Positions 33,566 through 42,587 of a stretch of 64,000 bases of DNA are shown here, piece after piece. The stretch spans positions 1 through 64,000 of the forward strand of contig JAZUFW010000087.1 of the NCBI GenBank assembly GCA_045640905.1. The letters run 5' to 3'. This DNA comes from JAILLW01 sp045640905. GTDB taxonomy: Bacteria > Bacillota > Clostridia > Lachnospirales > Lachnospiraceae. Position numbers and translations under genes: made by a program. Below the pieces are notes generated by a model. It was not told where the DNA came from and ran no database searches. It saw only the letters and a list, made by a program, of their open reading frames with translations. Numbering within the stretch: the first letter of the stretch is position 1; each line of letters opens with the position of its first letter.

Positions 33566-35947
33566 CTACTTAAATGTTACTACGGTTACTCCGGAATCAC
33601 CCTCTCCGTACTCACCCTTTCGGAATTCTTTTACATACGGAGATTTCTTTAAAAATCCCGTAACCGCACTTCTTAACGCGCCCGTTCCTTTGCCGTGAAC
33701 CACTCTTACAATCGAAAGATGTGCCAAATAAGCATCATCCAAATATTTATCCAGCTTGGCCAGAGCTTCATCCACCGTAAGCCCGAGCAGATTAACCTCG
33801 CTCGAAATGCTGTAAGCTTTCGACTGCGAAACGGATTTCGGTTTTGACGAAAGTTTTGGAGATTCAACCACTTCATTGATTCTTTCCAGATTGGAAAGCG
33901 TCGTTTTGGTACGCAGTGATCCGCACATTACAAACAAATTGCCCTTTTGATCCGGAAGTGAATTAACGGTACCGCTTAAGCCCATTGAAACGATACGTAC
34001 CGTATCTCCGACTTTGATTTCATCGGGTTTAATCTCTTTTCCTTTTCTTTTGGGTGCGTCCTTTATGACAAGCTTGTCATTTTTACGATCTATCTCTTCT
34101 CTTAAGCGCTCACGCTCACGCTCTAAATCATTGATTGTTGTTCCGGGACCCAGTTTGTTGTAAAGTCTGATAGTTTCATCCGCCGTCTTTTTGGCTTCTT
34201 CCAGAATATCCCTTGCTTTGGCATTTGCTTCACGCAATATATTCTCACGACGTTCGTCTATTTTTTCGTTCTTGGCATGAAGGTTATCCTGCAGCTCTTT
34301 TATTTTGGCTTTGTACGAAGCGATATCTTCTTTATCTCTTTCTATGGTAATTCTCTTTGTTTCAAGATCGGCTATCAAATCTTCAAACGACGTTTCCGAA
34401 ACGCTTATCTGCTTTGTGGCATTTTCGATTATTTCGTCCGGAAGCCCCAACTTGCGCGAAATGGCAAATGCATTGGATTTGCCGGGAATACCTATTAAAA
34501 GCCTATAGGTCGGAGACAAGGTCTCAACATCAAATTCACAACAGGCATTTTCAACTCGCTCCTTTGAAAGCGCATACACCTTCAGTTCACTGTAGTGAGT
34601 AGTGGCCATGGTTCGTATCCGACGAGAATGCAGATGGTCCAGAATCGAAATGGCCAGGGCCGCTCCTTCCGTAGGATCGGTACCGGCACCAAGTTCATCA
34701 AACAGGCACAGAGAATCCTCATTCGCAAACTTCAATATGGTTACTATATTCTTCATATGCGAAGAAAAAGTACTGAGACTCTGTTCAATGCTCTGTTCGT
34801 CTCCTATATCGGCAAACACCTTGGTAAACACCGACAATTCAGATCTGTCCAAAGCAGGAATATGCAACCCTGCCTGTCCCATCAACGTCAAAAGACCCAC
34901 TGTCTTTAGCGATACCGTTTTACCTCCCGTATTGGGACCGGTAATAATGAGCAAATCAAAGTCATCGCCTAAATGAATATCGATGGGAACAACTTTCTTG
35001 CCGTCAAGCAAAGGATGGCGTCCTTTCCTGATTCTGATTCTGTGTTCTGTGTTAAACACAGGTTTCGTCGCATTCATGGACAACGCCAGATTCGCCTTTG
35101 CAAAAATGAAATCAAGTTTCGTCATTACCTTCATATTGGTCAGAATTTCTTCCGTATGCTCTCCGCACATATCTGACAAAGTCTTTAAGATAACGGCGAT
35201 TTCCTCTTTTTCCTTTATATAAAGCTCTCTTAACTCATTATTCAAATTTACTACAGCTTCGGGTTCAATAAAAAAAGTGGATCCCGTTGATGACTGATCG
35301 TGTACCATTCCCTTTACGGCGCTTTTATATTCTGCCTTTACGGGAATACAGTATCTTCCGTCACGTTGCGTAATAATCGAATCCATGAGATACGTTTTCA
35401 TGGAACCGTTTACCATCGAGTTTAGCTGCGAATGAATCTTTTCTCCTGTATGGACAATGCTTCGCCTGATATTCTTAAGTGTAACGGATGCATCGTCAGC
35501 TATTTCGTCCACGGACAAAATGCATCTTTCTATTTCCGAATATACCGGTTTTAGTGAAGTCAGCTCGTCAAAATAGGGCATTATCGAAGGATACGGTTTC
35601 TTTGTCTCATCCACGTTTTCTCCGGGATCGGAATATTTCTTAATTCTTTCCGTATTGTTAAGCAATCCCGCAATATTCAACAATTCTTCGATAGATAAAG
35701 AAGCCCCTATTTCCAAACTCTTTACTGCGTATGAAATGTCTTTGTTTCCTCCGAAAGAAGTGCTTCCCTTGGAAATAAGCATCCCCAGAGCATCATAGGT
35801 TTCATTCTGCGCTGTATTTATTTCGGATATGTCTGTCATGGGATCGATCTGTCGGCACAGTATTCTGCCGGGATCCGAAGTAGCCTTATCAGCCAACATA
35901 TCCACAACTTTTGTAAATTCCAGTGTTTGTAATACTTTTTTATTCAT
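33566..35947 (-). CDS. mutS2: MutS2 family ATPase with Smr domain
   Basis: 793 residues. MutS2 suppresses homologous recombination, and in Bacillus it acts on stalled ribosomes. Core and lever helices fill the first 300 residues; the ATPase has ITGPNTGGKTVSLKTVGLL and LFDELGAGTDPTEGA; a coiled coil (about 505-600) leads to a linker with a KOW-like region and a C-terminal Smr nuclease domain (NLLGLTVDEAL, VHGKGTGALR). MNKKVLQTLEFTKVV is the standard family start. No Shine-Dalgarno is present; a promoter -10 lies 6 nt before the ATG, suggesting a leaderless mRNA. Confidence 0.96.
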   Translation of the reverse strand: MNKKVLQTLEFTKVVDMLADKATSDPGRILCRQIDPMTDISEINTAQNETYDALGMLISKGSTSFGGNKDISYAVKSLEIGASLSIEELLNIAGLLNNTERIKKYSDPGENVDETKKPYPSIMPYFDELTSLKPVYSEIERCILSVDEIADDASVTLKNIRRSIVHTGEKIHSQLNSMVNGSMKTYLMDSIITQRDGRYCIPVKAEYKSAVKGMVHDQSSTGSTFFIEPEAVVNLNNELRELYIKEKEEIAVILKTLSDMCGEHTEEILTNMKVMTKLDFIFAKANLALSMNATKPVFNTEHRIRIRKGRHPLLDGKKVVPIDIHLGDDFDLLIITGPNTGGKTVSLKTVGLLTLMGQAGLHIPALDRSELSVFTKVFADIGDEQSIEQSLSTFSSHMKNIVTILKFANEDSLCLFDELGAGTDPTEGAALAISILDHLHSRRIRTMATTHYSELKVYALSKERVENACCEFDVETLSPTYRLLIGIPGKSNAFAISRKLGLPDEIIENATKQISVSETSFEDLIADLETKRITIERDKEDIASYKAKIKELQDNLHAKNEKIDERRENILREANAKARDILEEAKKTADETIRLYNKLGPGTTINDLERERERLREEIDRKNDKLVIKDAPKRKGKEIKPDEIKVGDTVRIVSMGLSGTVNSLPDQKGNLFVMCGSLRTKTTLSNLERINEVVESPKLSSKPKSVSQSKAYSISSEVNLLGLTVDEALAKLDKYLDDAYLAHLSIVRVVHGKGTGALRSAVTGFLKKSPYVKEFRKGEYGEGDSGVTVVTFK

Positions 35948-35953
35948 AGGGCT

Positions 35954-35982
35954 ATTCTAACATATCGTAAAAACAGCAACAA
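35954..35982 (-). promoter_or_regulatory. Promoter abutting the mutS2 start codon
   Basis: Minus-strand TTGTTG, 17 nt, TAGAAT, then 6 nt to ATG. The predicted start site coincides with the A of ATG. The -35 overlaps the edge of the preceding terminator hairpin. Confidence 0.6.
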
Positions 35983-36010
35983 GGTTATCGAAAAGCTTTC
36001 GATAACCTTG
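35980..36010 (-). terminator. Terminator of the mannooligosaccharide operon
   Basis: 14-bp stem CAAGGTTATCGAAA/TTTCGATAACCTTG with a 3-nt loop, followed on the minus strand by TTGCTGTTTTTACG, 22 nt after the second manA stop codon. Confidence 0.78.
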
Positions 36011-36032
36011 TATTATCAGTTCAAATCAATGT

Positions 36033-36980
36033 TTACTTTGCAGTTGAAACTATGATACTCATTTCACCGGAGAATGTAACTTCCTTTTCCTTATTAAGGA
36101 CGATGAAATGATCTCCCTTTTTAATGTTGATGCCGTTTATTGTTCCCGCACCGTCAATCACACTCATAATATAAAAATTTTCCGTCAATTCAAAAGTATA
36201 TCCTTCTTTGACATCTGTTTTATATATTGTGTAATACTTGGTATCCGAAAGCTCAACCATTTGGTCTTTGCCTACGTCTGCGAAATTACTTATTTTTCCG
36301 GAAGGCAAATTGTCGGGAACATTGATTACGTCAAGAGCCTGACGTAAATGAAGATTTCTTTTCTTTCCCTCAAACAGTCTGTCATAATCATATACACGAT
36401 ATGTTACGTTGGAATTCTGTTGGGTTTCCAATACCGAAATGCCGCCCTTAATAGCATGCAAGGTTCCGGGATTAATCTGCAGAAAGTCACCTTTTTTTAC
36501 CGGTACTTTTCTGATCAGTTCCTCCCATTTTCCTTCGTTAATCTTTTGGGTAAGTTCTTCTTTTGTTTGAGCATTGTGTCCGGCAATAATATATGAGCCT
36601 TCGTCAGCATCAAGGACATACCAACACTCGGTTTTTCCGAGTGATCCGTTCTCATGTTCTATGGCGTAATCATCATCGGGATGAACCTGTATACTCAAAT
36701 CATCCCTTGCGTCAATAATTTTTACCAACAAAGGAAACTGTTCGCCACACTCTTTTGAGGAAAACAGTTCCGGATTCATATCATAAAGCTCGGAAAGATG
36801 AATTCCGTTATACTCAGGGTTTTTAACCGCACAGTCGCCGTCGCAATGGGCGCTGATAGCCCAACATTCACCGATATCATCGCCTTCAACGGAGTAGTTC
36901 CATTCAGTTTTCAATTTTACTCCACCCCAGATTCTGTGTCTGAAGGTAGGTTCCAAAAAAATAATATTATTCATGTTCAT
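36033..36980 (-). CDS. manA: Mannose-6-phosphate isomerase, class I (second copy)
   Basis: 315 residues from the ATG at 36980; an in-frame ATG two codons later aligns with the start of the neighbouring copy and is an alternative. It interconverts mannose 6-phosphate and fructose 6-phosphate. Zinc ligands are visible in IQVHPDD, GKTECWYV and GTLHAIKGG. It is a clear paralogue of the gene 56 nt upstream. No Shine-Dalgarno precedes it; TATAAT lies exactly 6 nt before the ATG. It is the last gene of the mannan locus and ends at a terminator. Confidence 0.93.
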   Translation of the reverse strand: MNMNNIIFLEPTFRHRIWGGVKLKTEWNYSVEGDDIGECWAISAHCDGDCAVKNPEYNGIHLSELYDMNPELFSSKECGEQFPLLVKIIDARDDLSIQVHPDDDYAIEHENGSLGKTECWYVLDADEGSYIIAGHNAQTKEELTQKINEGKWEELIRKVPVKKGDFLQINPGTLHAIKGGISVLETQQNSNVTYRVYDYDRLFEGKKRNLHLRQALDVINVPDNLPSGKISNFADVGKDQMVELSDTKYYTIYKTDVKEGYTFELTENFYIMSVIDGAGTINGINIKKGDHFIVLNKEKEVTFSGEMSIIVSTAK

Positions 36981-36986
36981 CCGCTT

Positions 36987-37017
36987 ATTATAACAGATAC
37001 GGGACAAAATGGTACAA
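36987..37017 (-). promoter_or_regulatory. Candidate internal promoter directly before the second manA
   Basis: TATAAT six nt before the ATG at 36980; the best -35 is TTGTAC at a long spacing of 19 nt. It would yield a leaderless mRNA and uncouple this copy from the operon. Confidence 0.4.
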
Positions 37018-37036
37018 TATTATTCATTCTCTTTGT

Positions 37037-37999
37037 TTATACCGTCGAGGCCACAACTTCCATTGCTCCGCAGAGTGTGAATTCATCGACTCCGGCAGTG
37101 ACTATGAAGTTATCTCCCTTTTCAATATAAGTTCCGTTAACGGTTCCGGCTCCTTCCACAACGCTCATCAGCATAAAGGGCTTCGTCATTTTCACGGTAA
37201 TCGAATCGGATACTAAGAACTTATATATCGTGTAATACTTGCAGGAAAACATCTCATACATCGTATTTAACTTCGCATCCGATGTATCAAGAACCAATCC
37301 TCCGGCGAGTTTCTTCTTATTGTAATCATATTCGGGATTCGTCAGAATATCCGTAACTTCCACCGCTTTATCCAAGTGGAGCTCACGTTTTTTTCCGTCA
37401 GTAACTCGATCATAATCATATACACGATAAGTAATGTCGGAATTCTGCTGTGTCTCCAAAATCATAAGGCCACCCTTGATTGCATGGAGCGTACCGGGAT
37501 TAATCTGCACAAAATCACCCTTTTTCACAGGTACCTCATGGAGCAAATCCTTCCACTGGCCTTTATCGATCATCGAAATCATCTGCTCCTTATTCTGAGC
37601 ATTATGCCCGATTACCAGAGAAGAACCTTTCGGAGCATCAAGTACATACCAACATTCTGTCTTTCCGAAGGAACCTTTTTCGTTCTTCATTGCGTACTCG
37701 TCATTCGGGTGTACCTGAATGCTTAAGTCTTCCTTCGCATCAATGATTTTCACCATCAACGGGAATCTGTCACCTGCCACATTTCCGAACAGGTCTCTGT
37801 GTTCATCCCACAATTCACCGAGCATCATACCCTTATATTCACCGAGTCTGACTGTGGACGATCCGTTCGGATGACCCGCAATAGCCCAACATTCACCTGT
37901 ATTTTCACTCGGAATTTCATATCCGAACTTCGTATTTAACTTTTTTCCGCCCCATATTCTTTCTTTGAAATCGGGCGACAAAAATATAATGTCTTCCAT
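37037..37999 (-). CDS. manA: Mannose-6-phosphate isomerase, class I (first copy)
   Basis: 320 residues from the ATG at 37999 (MEDIIFLSPDFKERIWGG); an in-frame GTG three codons earlier is the alternative, and AGGAAAG lies upstream of both. Zinc-site pieces IQVHPND, GKTECWYVLD and GTLHAIKGG are intact. It differs from its neighbour mainly by an insertion around DTSDAKLNTMYEMFSCKYY near the C-terminus. It would channel mannose 6-phosphate made from mannose 1-phosphate, the GH130 product, into glycolysis. Confidence 0.93.
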   Translation of the reverse strand: MEDIIFLSPDFKERIWGGKKLNTKFGYEIPSENTGECWAIAGHPNGSSTVRLGEYKGMMLGELWDEHRDLFGNVAGDRFPLMVKIIDAKEDLSIQVHPNDEYAMKNEKGSFGKTECWYVLDAPKGSSLVIGHNAQNKEQMISMIDKGQWKDLLHEVPVKKGDFVQINPGTLHAIKGGLMILETQQNSDITYRVYDYDRVTDGKKRELHLDKAVEVTDILTNPEYDYNKKKLAGGLVLDTSDAKLNTMYEMFSCKYYTIYKFLVSDSITVKMTKPFMLMSVVEGAGTVNGTYIEKGDNFIVTAGVDEFTLCGAMEVVASTV

Positions 38000-38034
38000 T
38001 ATTACCACATCTTTCCTGCACGCAGTGTTTTTTT

Positions 38035-39189
38035 CTAACCCGCAATCACGCTGACAAGATAGAACGGAGAAACATCTGTACCACTTTCTTCCTTATCGGT
38101 AATATCTTTTGAAGGTATGTCTTCTATTGTTATTTTGACCCTGTGCTCACCCGGTACCAGATTTTCTGCGATGGTTTCGATATAGAGGCAATCTCCCCAG
38201 TCTTCATCGAAATTGGCATCGAGAATAATCTTGTTTTCTTCATCGTAATCAACCACAGCCGATGCAATAAGCGCGGGTCTGTTGACAGTCTTCTTATACT
38301 GAATGGCCAGATTCTTACAATTAACTGTGAAATCTATGCTGTCTCCGACCTTATTTCCTATAAAGCCGTCGGAAAAGATATCAAGAAACTCCTTCTTTTC
38401 ACGTTCGTCTTTCTTAAAGCCTTCGAGAATCACGCAGTAATCGTTCATATTGCAGCCATTGATTCTGATCGTACTTTCGAATCCATTTTGGGTAAGAGCC
38501 GGCATGAGTGAAATATTTTCTCTTTCATGCACTTCTTCTGATGTGCCTACACATACACTTTCATATACCTTTTCAAGCGTATCGATAATCACTTTCGCGA
38601 TAAGCTCATGGCCTGCATCATTCGGATGCAGCATATCGGGACTCAAATCCGAAGGTTTAAACTCACCTTTGGATATTGCATCAAATACTGTTGCTCTCAT
38701 ACTTACCATGGGAAGGTCATAATGACGGGCTACTTCGAGGTGAACTCTCTCCGCACTCCGACCTGTATCAAACCAGGCATTATTCATAAGAAGAAGTGCA
38801 GGTGAAGGGTCGGCTTTAAGAATTCGTCTTATAAGTCCTTCATATGTTTCTTTAAAGAATTCGTCATCTTCATCGTTAACGGCGAACTCCGTAAGAAGAA
38901 AATCAGGTTTCTTCGAAAGCACATGTTCTTCGACTCTTGCTACACCAAATTGCGAAGTTGTCCCACCTATTCCGGCATTGAAAAAGGATACCTTTGCCAT
39001 CGGAAACTTCTCGCACCACCAACGATACACTCGGTAGGCGTAGCACAATTCGGGAGTAGAGGAAAGCGAACCCTGAGTGATAGAGCCTCCTAAGAACACT
39101 GTTAGAATGTCTTCTCCGTTCAAGGCTCTTTTCATAACGCTTGATATTTTATTAAGATTCCCTCTGTTAATTAAGCCGTCAAAATTCAT
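38035..39189 (-). CDS. SGNH-family carbohydrate esterase, CE17-like
   Basis: 384 residues, no signal peptide, AAGGAT before the ATG. SGNH blocks: FLGGSITQG (nucleophile Ser36), FNAGIGGTTS (oxyanion Gly76 region), EFAVNDEDD (Asn105) and DMLHPND (Asp185, His188). Residues about 225-384 form a beta-rich C-terminal domain resembling a CBM35-like module. This order matches the Roseburia mannan acetylesterase family CE17, which removes acetyl groups from the mannooligosaccharide end. Position between the GH130_2 and manA genes supports cytoplasmic deacetylation of imported oligosaccharides. The exact CAZy family needs a search. Confidence 0.8.
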   Translation of the reverse strand: MNFDGLINRGNLNKISSVMKRALNGEDILTVFLGGSITQGSLSSTPELCYAYRVYRWWCEKFPMAKVSFFNAGIGGTTSQFGVARVEEHVLSKKPDFLLTEFAVNDEDDEFFKETYEGLIRRILKADPSPALLLMNNAWFDTGRSAERVHLEVARHYDLPMVSMRATVFDAISKGEFKPSDLSPDMLHPNDAGHELIAKVIIDTLEKVYESVCVGTSEEVHERENISLMPALTQNGFESTIRINGCNMNDYCVILEGFKKDEREKKEFLDIFSDGFIGNKVGDSIDFTVNCKNLAIQYKKTVNRPALIASAVVDYDEENKIILDANFDEDWGDCLYIETIAENLVPGEHRVKITIEDIPSKDITDKEESGTDVSPFYLVSVIAG

Positions 39190-39206
39190 GTTCTATCCTT
39201 ATATTG

Positions 39207-40229
39207 TTATCTGATTCCGAGCTCTGTATCCGCTTCGGTTACCACCGAATGGCTTTTAATGTAATCGACTATCTCATCGAAATAGCAGAACGCCAATCCG
39301 ACATAGCTGTCAGCGCAACCGTAATAAATTGCAATCTTTCCCGATTCGGGATCATGAATCGTTGCGCAAGGGAAGCATACATTAGGAACGAAGCCACGCT
39401 CCTCGTACCATTCTTCCGGTGTCAAAAGGAAAGTTTCGCATCGATACTTAACTATTGAAGGATTCTCGAGGTCTAAGATTGCGCCACCGATTGAATATAC
39501 AAAGCCGTTGCAGGTACCAGAAACACCGTGATAGAAAAGAAGCCATCCTTCCGAAGTTTCAATCGGTGCAGCACCGCCTCCGATTTTCACTGATTCCCAC
39601 CATTCGGAGCCTTTGCCCATCACATGGCGATGCTTACCCCAATAAACCATATCGGGACTCTCCGAGAGGAAAATATCTCCGAAAGGTGTGTGTCCCGAAT
39701 CCGAAGGGCGCGAAAGAAGCATAAAGTTTCCGTTAATCTTTCGGGGGAACAATACAGCATTTCTGTTATAAGGAATGAACGGATTCTCAAGACGTGTGAA
39801 GGTCTTAAAATCTGTTGTCTTAGCCATACCGATTGAGGCGCCGTAAAAATCCTGACACCAGATTAAGTAGTATGTGTCCTCAACCTTAACAAGTCTTGGA
39901 TCATACGCATATTTGGGCATGAAAGACTTACCGTTTTCATCTACGAAAGGTATCTTTTCAGAATCGAATTCCCAATGAATGGCGTCCTTGGATCTTCCGA
40001 GATAAATATAAGGGATTCCGTTGGTCTGCTCTCCTCTGAACACGCCGATGAAAGCTCCTTCATAAGGTATAACCGCGCTGTTAAAGATTCGTGCTACACC
40101 TTCCACAGGGTTTCTTCCGATAATCGGGTTTTCATTGTATCTCCACACGGGTGCTCCCTTGATATCGGCGGGTTTATCCTGCCAGGGAACATTGGGCACC
40201 TTAGGTGCTATCATTTTTACATTGCTCAT
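39207..40229 (-). CDS. Beta-1,4-mannooligosaccharide phosphorylase (GH130_2)
   Basis: 340 residues. GH130 five-bladed propeller. The catalytic acid is probably Asp110 in KYAYDPRLVKVED; phosphate-contact stretches include YNRNAVLFPRKINGNF and IGGGAAPIETSEGW. It removes single mannose units from the non-reducing end of mannooligosaccharides with phosphate, giving mannose 1-phosphate and saving ATP. Its length and sequence fit subfamily 2 rather than 1. The ATG overlaps the GH130_1 stop codon by 1 nt and has AAGGAGAA upstream. Confidence 0.9.
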   Translation of the reverse strand: MSNVKMIAPKVPNVPWQDKPADIKGAPVWRYNENPIIGRNPVEGVARIFNSAVIPYEGAFIGVFRGEQTNGIPYIYLGRSKDAIHWEFDSEKIPFVDENGKSFMPKYAYDPRLVKVEDTYYLIWCQDFYGASIGMAKTTDFKTFTRLENPFIPYNRNAVLFPRKINGNFMLLSRPSDSGHTPFGDIFLSESPDMVYWGKHRHVMGKGSEWWESVKIGGGAAPIETSEGWLLFYHGVSGTCNGFVYSIGGAILDLENPSIVKYRCETFLLTPEEWYEERGFVPNVCFPCATIHDPESGKIAIYYGCADSYVGLAFCYFDEIVDYIKSHSVVTEADTELGIR

Positions 40230-41404
40230 TATTCATTCTCCTTTAGGTAGTTTAAGTTGTCGGTTATCAATTTATATCGTTGTTCTACACATTTGACGGA
40301 TCTTTGAGGATCCTCGGGTGTATTGAACACATAGTCGATCAATCGATCTATCGTTGTGGTCGCAACGTGCATACGGGTGTCCGACGAAGCATAGTAAAGA
40401 TATACCTGACCATTGTCCTTCGCGATTGCTCCGTTTGTAAAAACCACATTCGAAACATCACCAACTCTTTCATCACCGCGAGGCCCGATTAAAAGTCCCG
40501 AAGGTTCAGCAATAACTTTTGAAGGATCATTCAAATCCGTGGCAAACGCATATATGACATACCTCAATCCCGCAGCCGTATTACGTACGCCGTGTGCTAT
40601 GTGAATCCATCCCTTTTCGGTCTTGATAGGTGTTGCGCCGGCACCGTTCTTCGCTTCCGTAATAGTGTGATATTTGCGCAAAGATGTCATTTTTTCTTCA
40701 TCTATTACTGCATGAGTAATATCGTCACACAATCCGAAGCCGATTCCGCCGCCGGAGCCCGTTTCAATGAAATCATCCATTGGGCGTGTATAAAAAGCAT
40801 ATTTTCCATCAACAAATTCAGGATGCAGACATACGTTTCTTTGCTGAGGTGAATTTAAGGTTACAAGATTGGGAAGTCGTTCCCAAGTCTTCAGGTCCTT
40901 GGTTCTAACAATGCCTGCTGCCGCAACAGCTGCCGACAGGTCGTTAACACTTGTGTCTTTGCTCTCCGAGCAAAACACTCCGTAAATATATCCATCCTCA
41001 TGCTTGGTAAGTCGCATGTCGTATACGTTGGTTTCCTCAGGGCATACGTCATCCAAGAGAATCGGATAATCCCAAAACTCAAAATGATCAATTCCATTCG
41101 GAGACTCAGCAACCGCAAAGAAAGACTTTCTGTCATCGCCCTCAACACGGGCTACGAGGTAATACTTGCCGTCCATCTCTATTGCTCCGGAATTAAGAAC
41201 CGCGTTGATTCCCAGACGTTTCATGAAATAGGGATTGGTCTTTTCATCGAGATCGTACTGCCATATCAAAGGTGCATGTTCGCGAGTCAGTACCGGGTTG
41301 ACGTATCTTTCATAAATCCCGTTGTAAAAACTTTCATCCACTTTGTTTGGCTTTTTTATCAGTTCTTCGTATTTTTTCTGTTCTTCATAATATTTGGGAT
41401 GCAT
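40229..41404 (-). CDS. 4-O-beta-mannosyl-D-glucose phosphorylase (GH130_1)
   Basis: 391 residues, the length typical of subfamily 1. The catalytic acid is probably Asp129 in NVYDMRLTKHED; conserved phosphate-site pieces include QQRNVCLHPEFVDG and KNGAGATPIKTEKGW. It phosphorolyses mannosyl-1,4-glucose to mannose 1-phosphate and glucose. The substrate is made from mannobiose by the epimerase encoded just upstream, so the two act in sequence. GAGGAG precedes the ATG; it is followed directly by GH130_2. Confidence 0.92.
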   Translation of the reverse strand: MHPKYYEEQKKYEELIKKPNKVDESFYNGIYERYVNPVLTREHAPLIWQYDLDEKTNPYFMKRLGINAVLNSGAIEMDGKYYLVARVEGDDRKSFFAVAESPNGIDHFEFWDYPILLDDVCPEETNVYDMRLTKHEDGYIYGVFCSESKDTSVNDLSAAVAAAGIVRTKDLKTWERLPNLVTLNSPQQRNVCLHPEFVDGKYAFYTRPMDDFIETGSGGGIGFGLCDDITHAVIDEEKMTSLRKYHTITEAKNGAGATPIKTEKGWIHIAHGVRNTAAGLRYVIYAFATDLNDPSKVIAEPSGLLIGPRGDERVGDVSNVVFTNGAIAKDNGQVYLYYASSDTRMHVATTTIDRLIDYVFNTPEDPQRSVKCVEQRYKLITDNLNYLKENE

Positions 41405-41405
41405 A

Positions 41406-42572
41406 CTAAATCACTCCTCTTTTTATTATTTCAAAACACATTCTTCCGTTATGATACGGGCATTTCCAAGGCTCCAGAATCGGTTTGTCCTCAAATGGAA
41501 TTCCTTCTTTTGAAACCTCCTGATACCACTCGGATTCTGCTCGTTTGTCAACGATATATTCCTTTACAAACTGCCATATGCTTTCGGCAGCTTTAAGATA
41601 CTCTGTCTTTGAGGAATCTTTCATGTAACCGTTAACAAATCCTACTATTGCTTCAGCCTGAACCCACCATACGCGATGCTCATTTATGACACCTCTGTCA
41701 CATTCGTAGGCCGACGAGTGTCCGTCAAAAGCCGTTTCGTATATCTTCTTTGTCAGTGCTTTAGTAATTGGACTAATCAGCTTTTCGTATTTGTTTTCAC
41801 ATATTATTTCCACGGTTCTGTCAAGAAGCCAGGCCGTCTCAATGTCATGTCCGAAAGAGTGTAAATCCAAAATACTGTTATATTCGGAATCAAAGAAAAC
41901 TTCCTGTCGCTCAAGGACCGGATTGTATATCTTAGCTGCAAACAGATCCAATATTCGGCAGAGTTTTTCTTTTACATTTTGTTCTTTTGAAACGCGATAT
42001 AATTCGGTATATGCTTCAAGAACATGGAGCAACGTATTCATTGTTTTGTCCGCCATTACTCCGTTTTCGGACAGTTTGTCATTTTCGATGGCATTAAAGT
42101 TTGCATCAAACGCTTCAAGGTATCCGAACTCATCCGTACATTTTTCTTCTATTGTTTGATAAATCGAAAATGCCGTGTTCAGCGCTTCGGCATCGCCCGA
42201 GGCTTCATAATATGAAGACAGCGCGTATATCGCAAAAGCCTGATTATACGTATGCTTTATCGATTCGGAAACAGTCCCGTCATATTTCATTGACCAGAAT
42301 ATTCCGCCGTTTTCTTTATCGAGACATCTGTCCTTCAGAAACCTATAGGCGTGTGTCGCCTCATCGAGGTACTCTCTATTTTTCAAAAGTGTATAGGCAT
42401 TTGAGAAGAACCAAAGTATTCTGCTGTTTAGAATGCAGCCCTTATCGGCGTTTTTGTTAAGAATCAGATCCGTTCCCATGAATCCGAAATATCCGCCAAA
42501 CTTCTCGTCCTTTAGATTTCTCCAAAACGGAATAATGTTAGTCAGAAGTTCTTTTTCGATCTCTTCAATCAT
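41406..42572 (-). CDS. Cellobiose 2-epimerase-like AGE family enzyme
   Basis: 388 residues from the ATG at 42572 (AGGGA at 7 nt), matching the roughly 390 residues of known cellobiose 2-epimerases; a GTG 15 nt earlier touches the permease stop and is less likely. An (alpha/alpha)6 barrel family. Visible active-site pieces are NSRILWFFSNAY, HTYNQAFAIYALS, SFGHDIETAWLLD and EHRVWWVQAEAI, which contain the expected catalytic histidines. It converts the reducing-end mannose of mannobiose to glucose. It sits between the permeases and GH130_1. Confidence 0.9.
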   Translation of the reverse strand: MIEEIEKELLTNIIPFWRNLKDEKFGGYFGFMGTDLILNKNADKGCILNSRILWFFSNAYTLLKNREYLDEATHAYRFLKDRCLDKENGGIFWSMKYDGTVSESIKHTYNQAFAIYALSSYYEASGDAEALNTAFSIYQTIEEKCTDEFGYLEAFDANFNAIENDKLSENGVMADKTMNTLLHVLEAYTELYRVSKEQNVKEKLCRILDLFAAKIYNPVLERQEVFFDSEYNSILDLHSFGHDIETAWLLDRTVEIICENKYEKLISPITKALTKKIYETAFDGHSSAYECDRGVINEHRVWWVQAEAIVGFVNGYMKDSSKTEYLKAAESIWQFVKEYIVDKRAESEWYQEVSKEGIPFEDKPILEPWKCPYHNGRMCFEIIKRGVI

Positions 42573-42587
42573 TGTTTCATCCCTCAC

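Noticed and set aside
41000..41596. 198-codon plus-strand frame
   Set aside because: It lies antisense across the GH130_1 and epimerase genes, whose protein families are unmistakable; no ribosome site and no domain.
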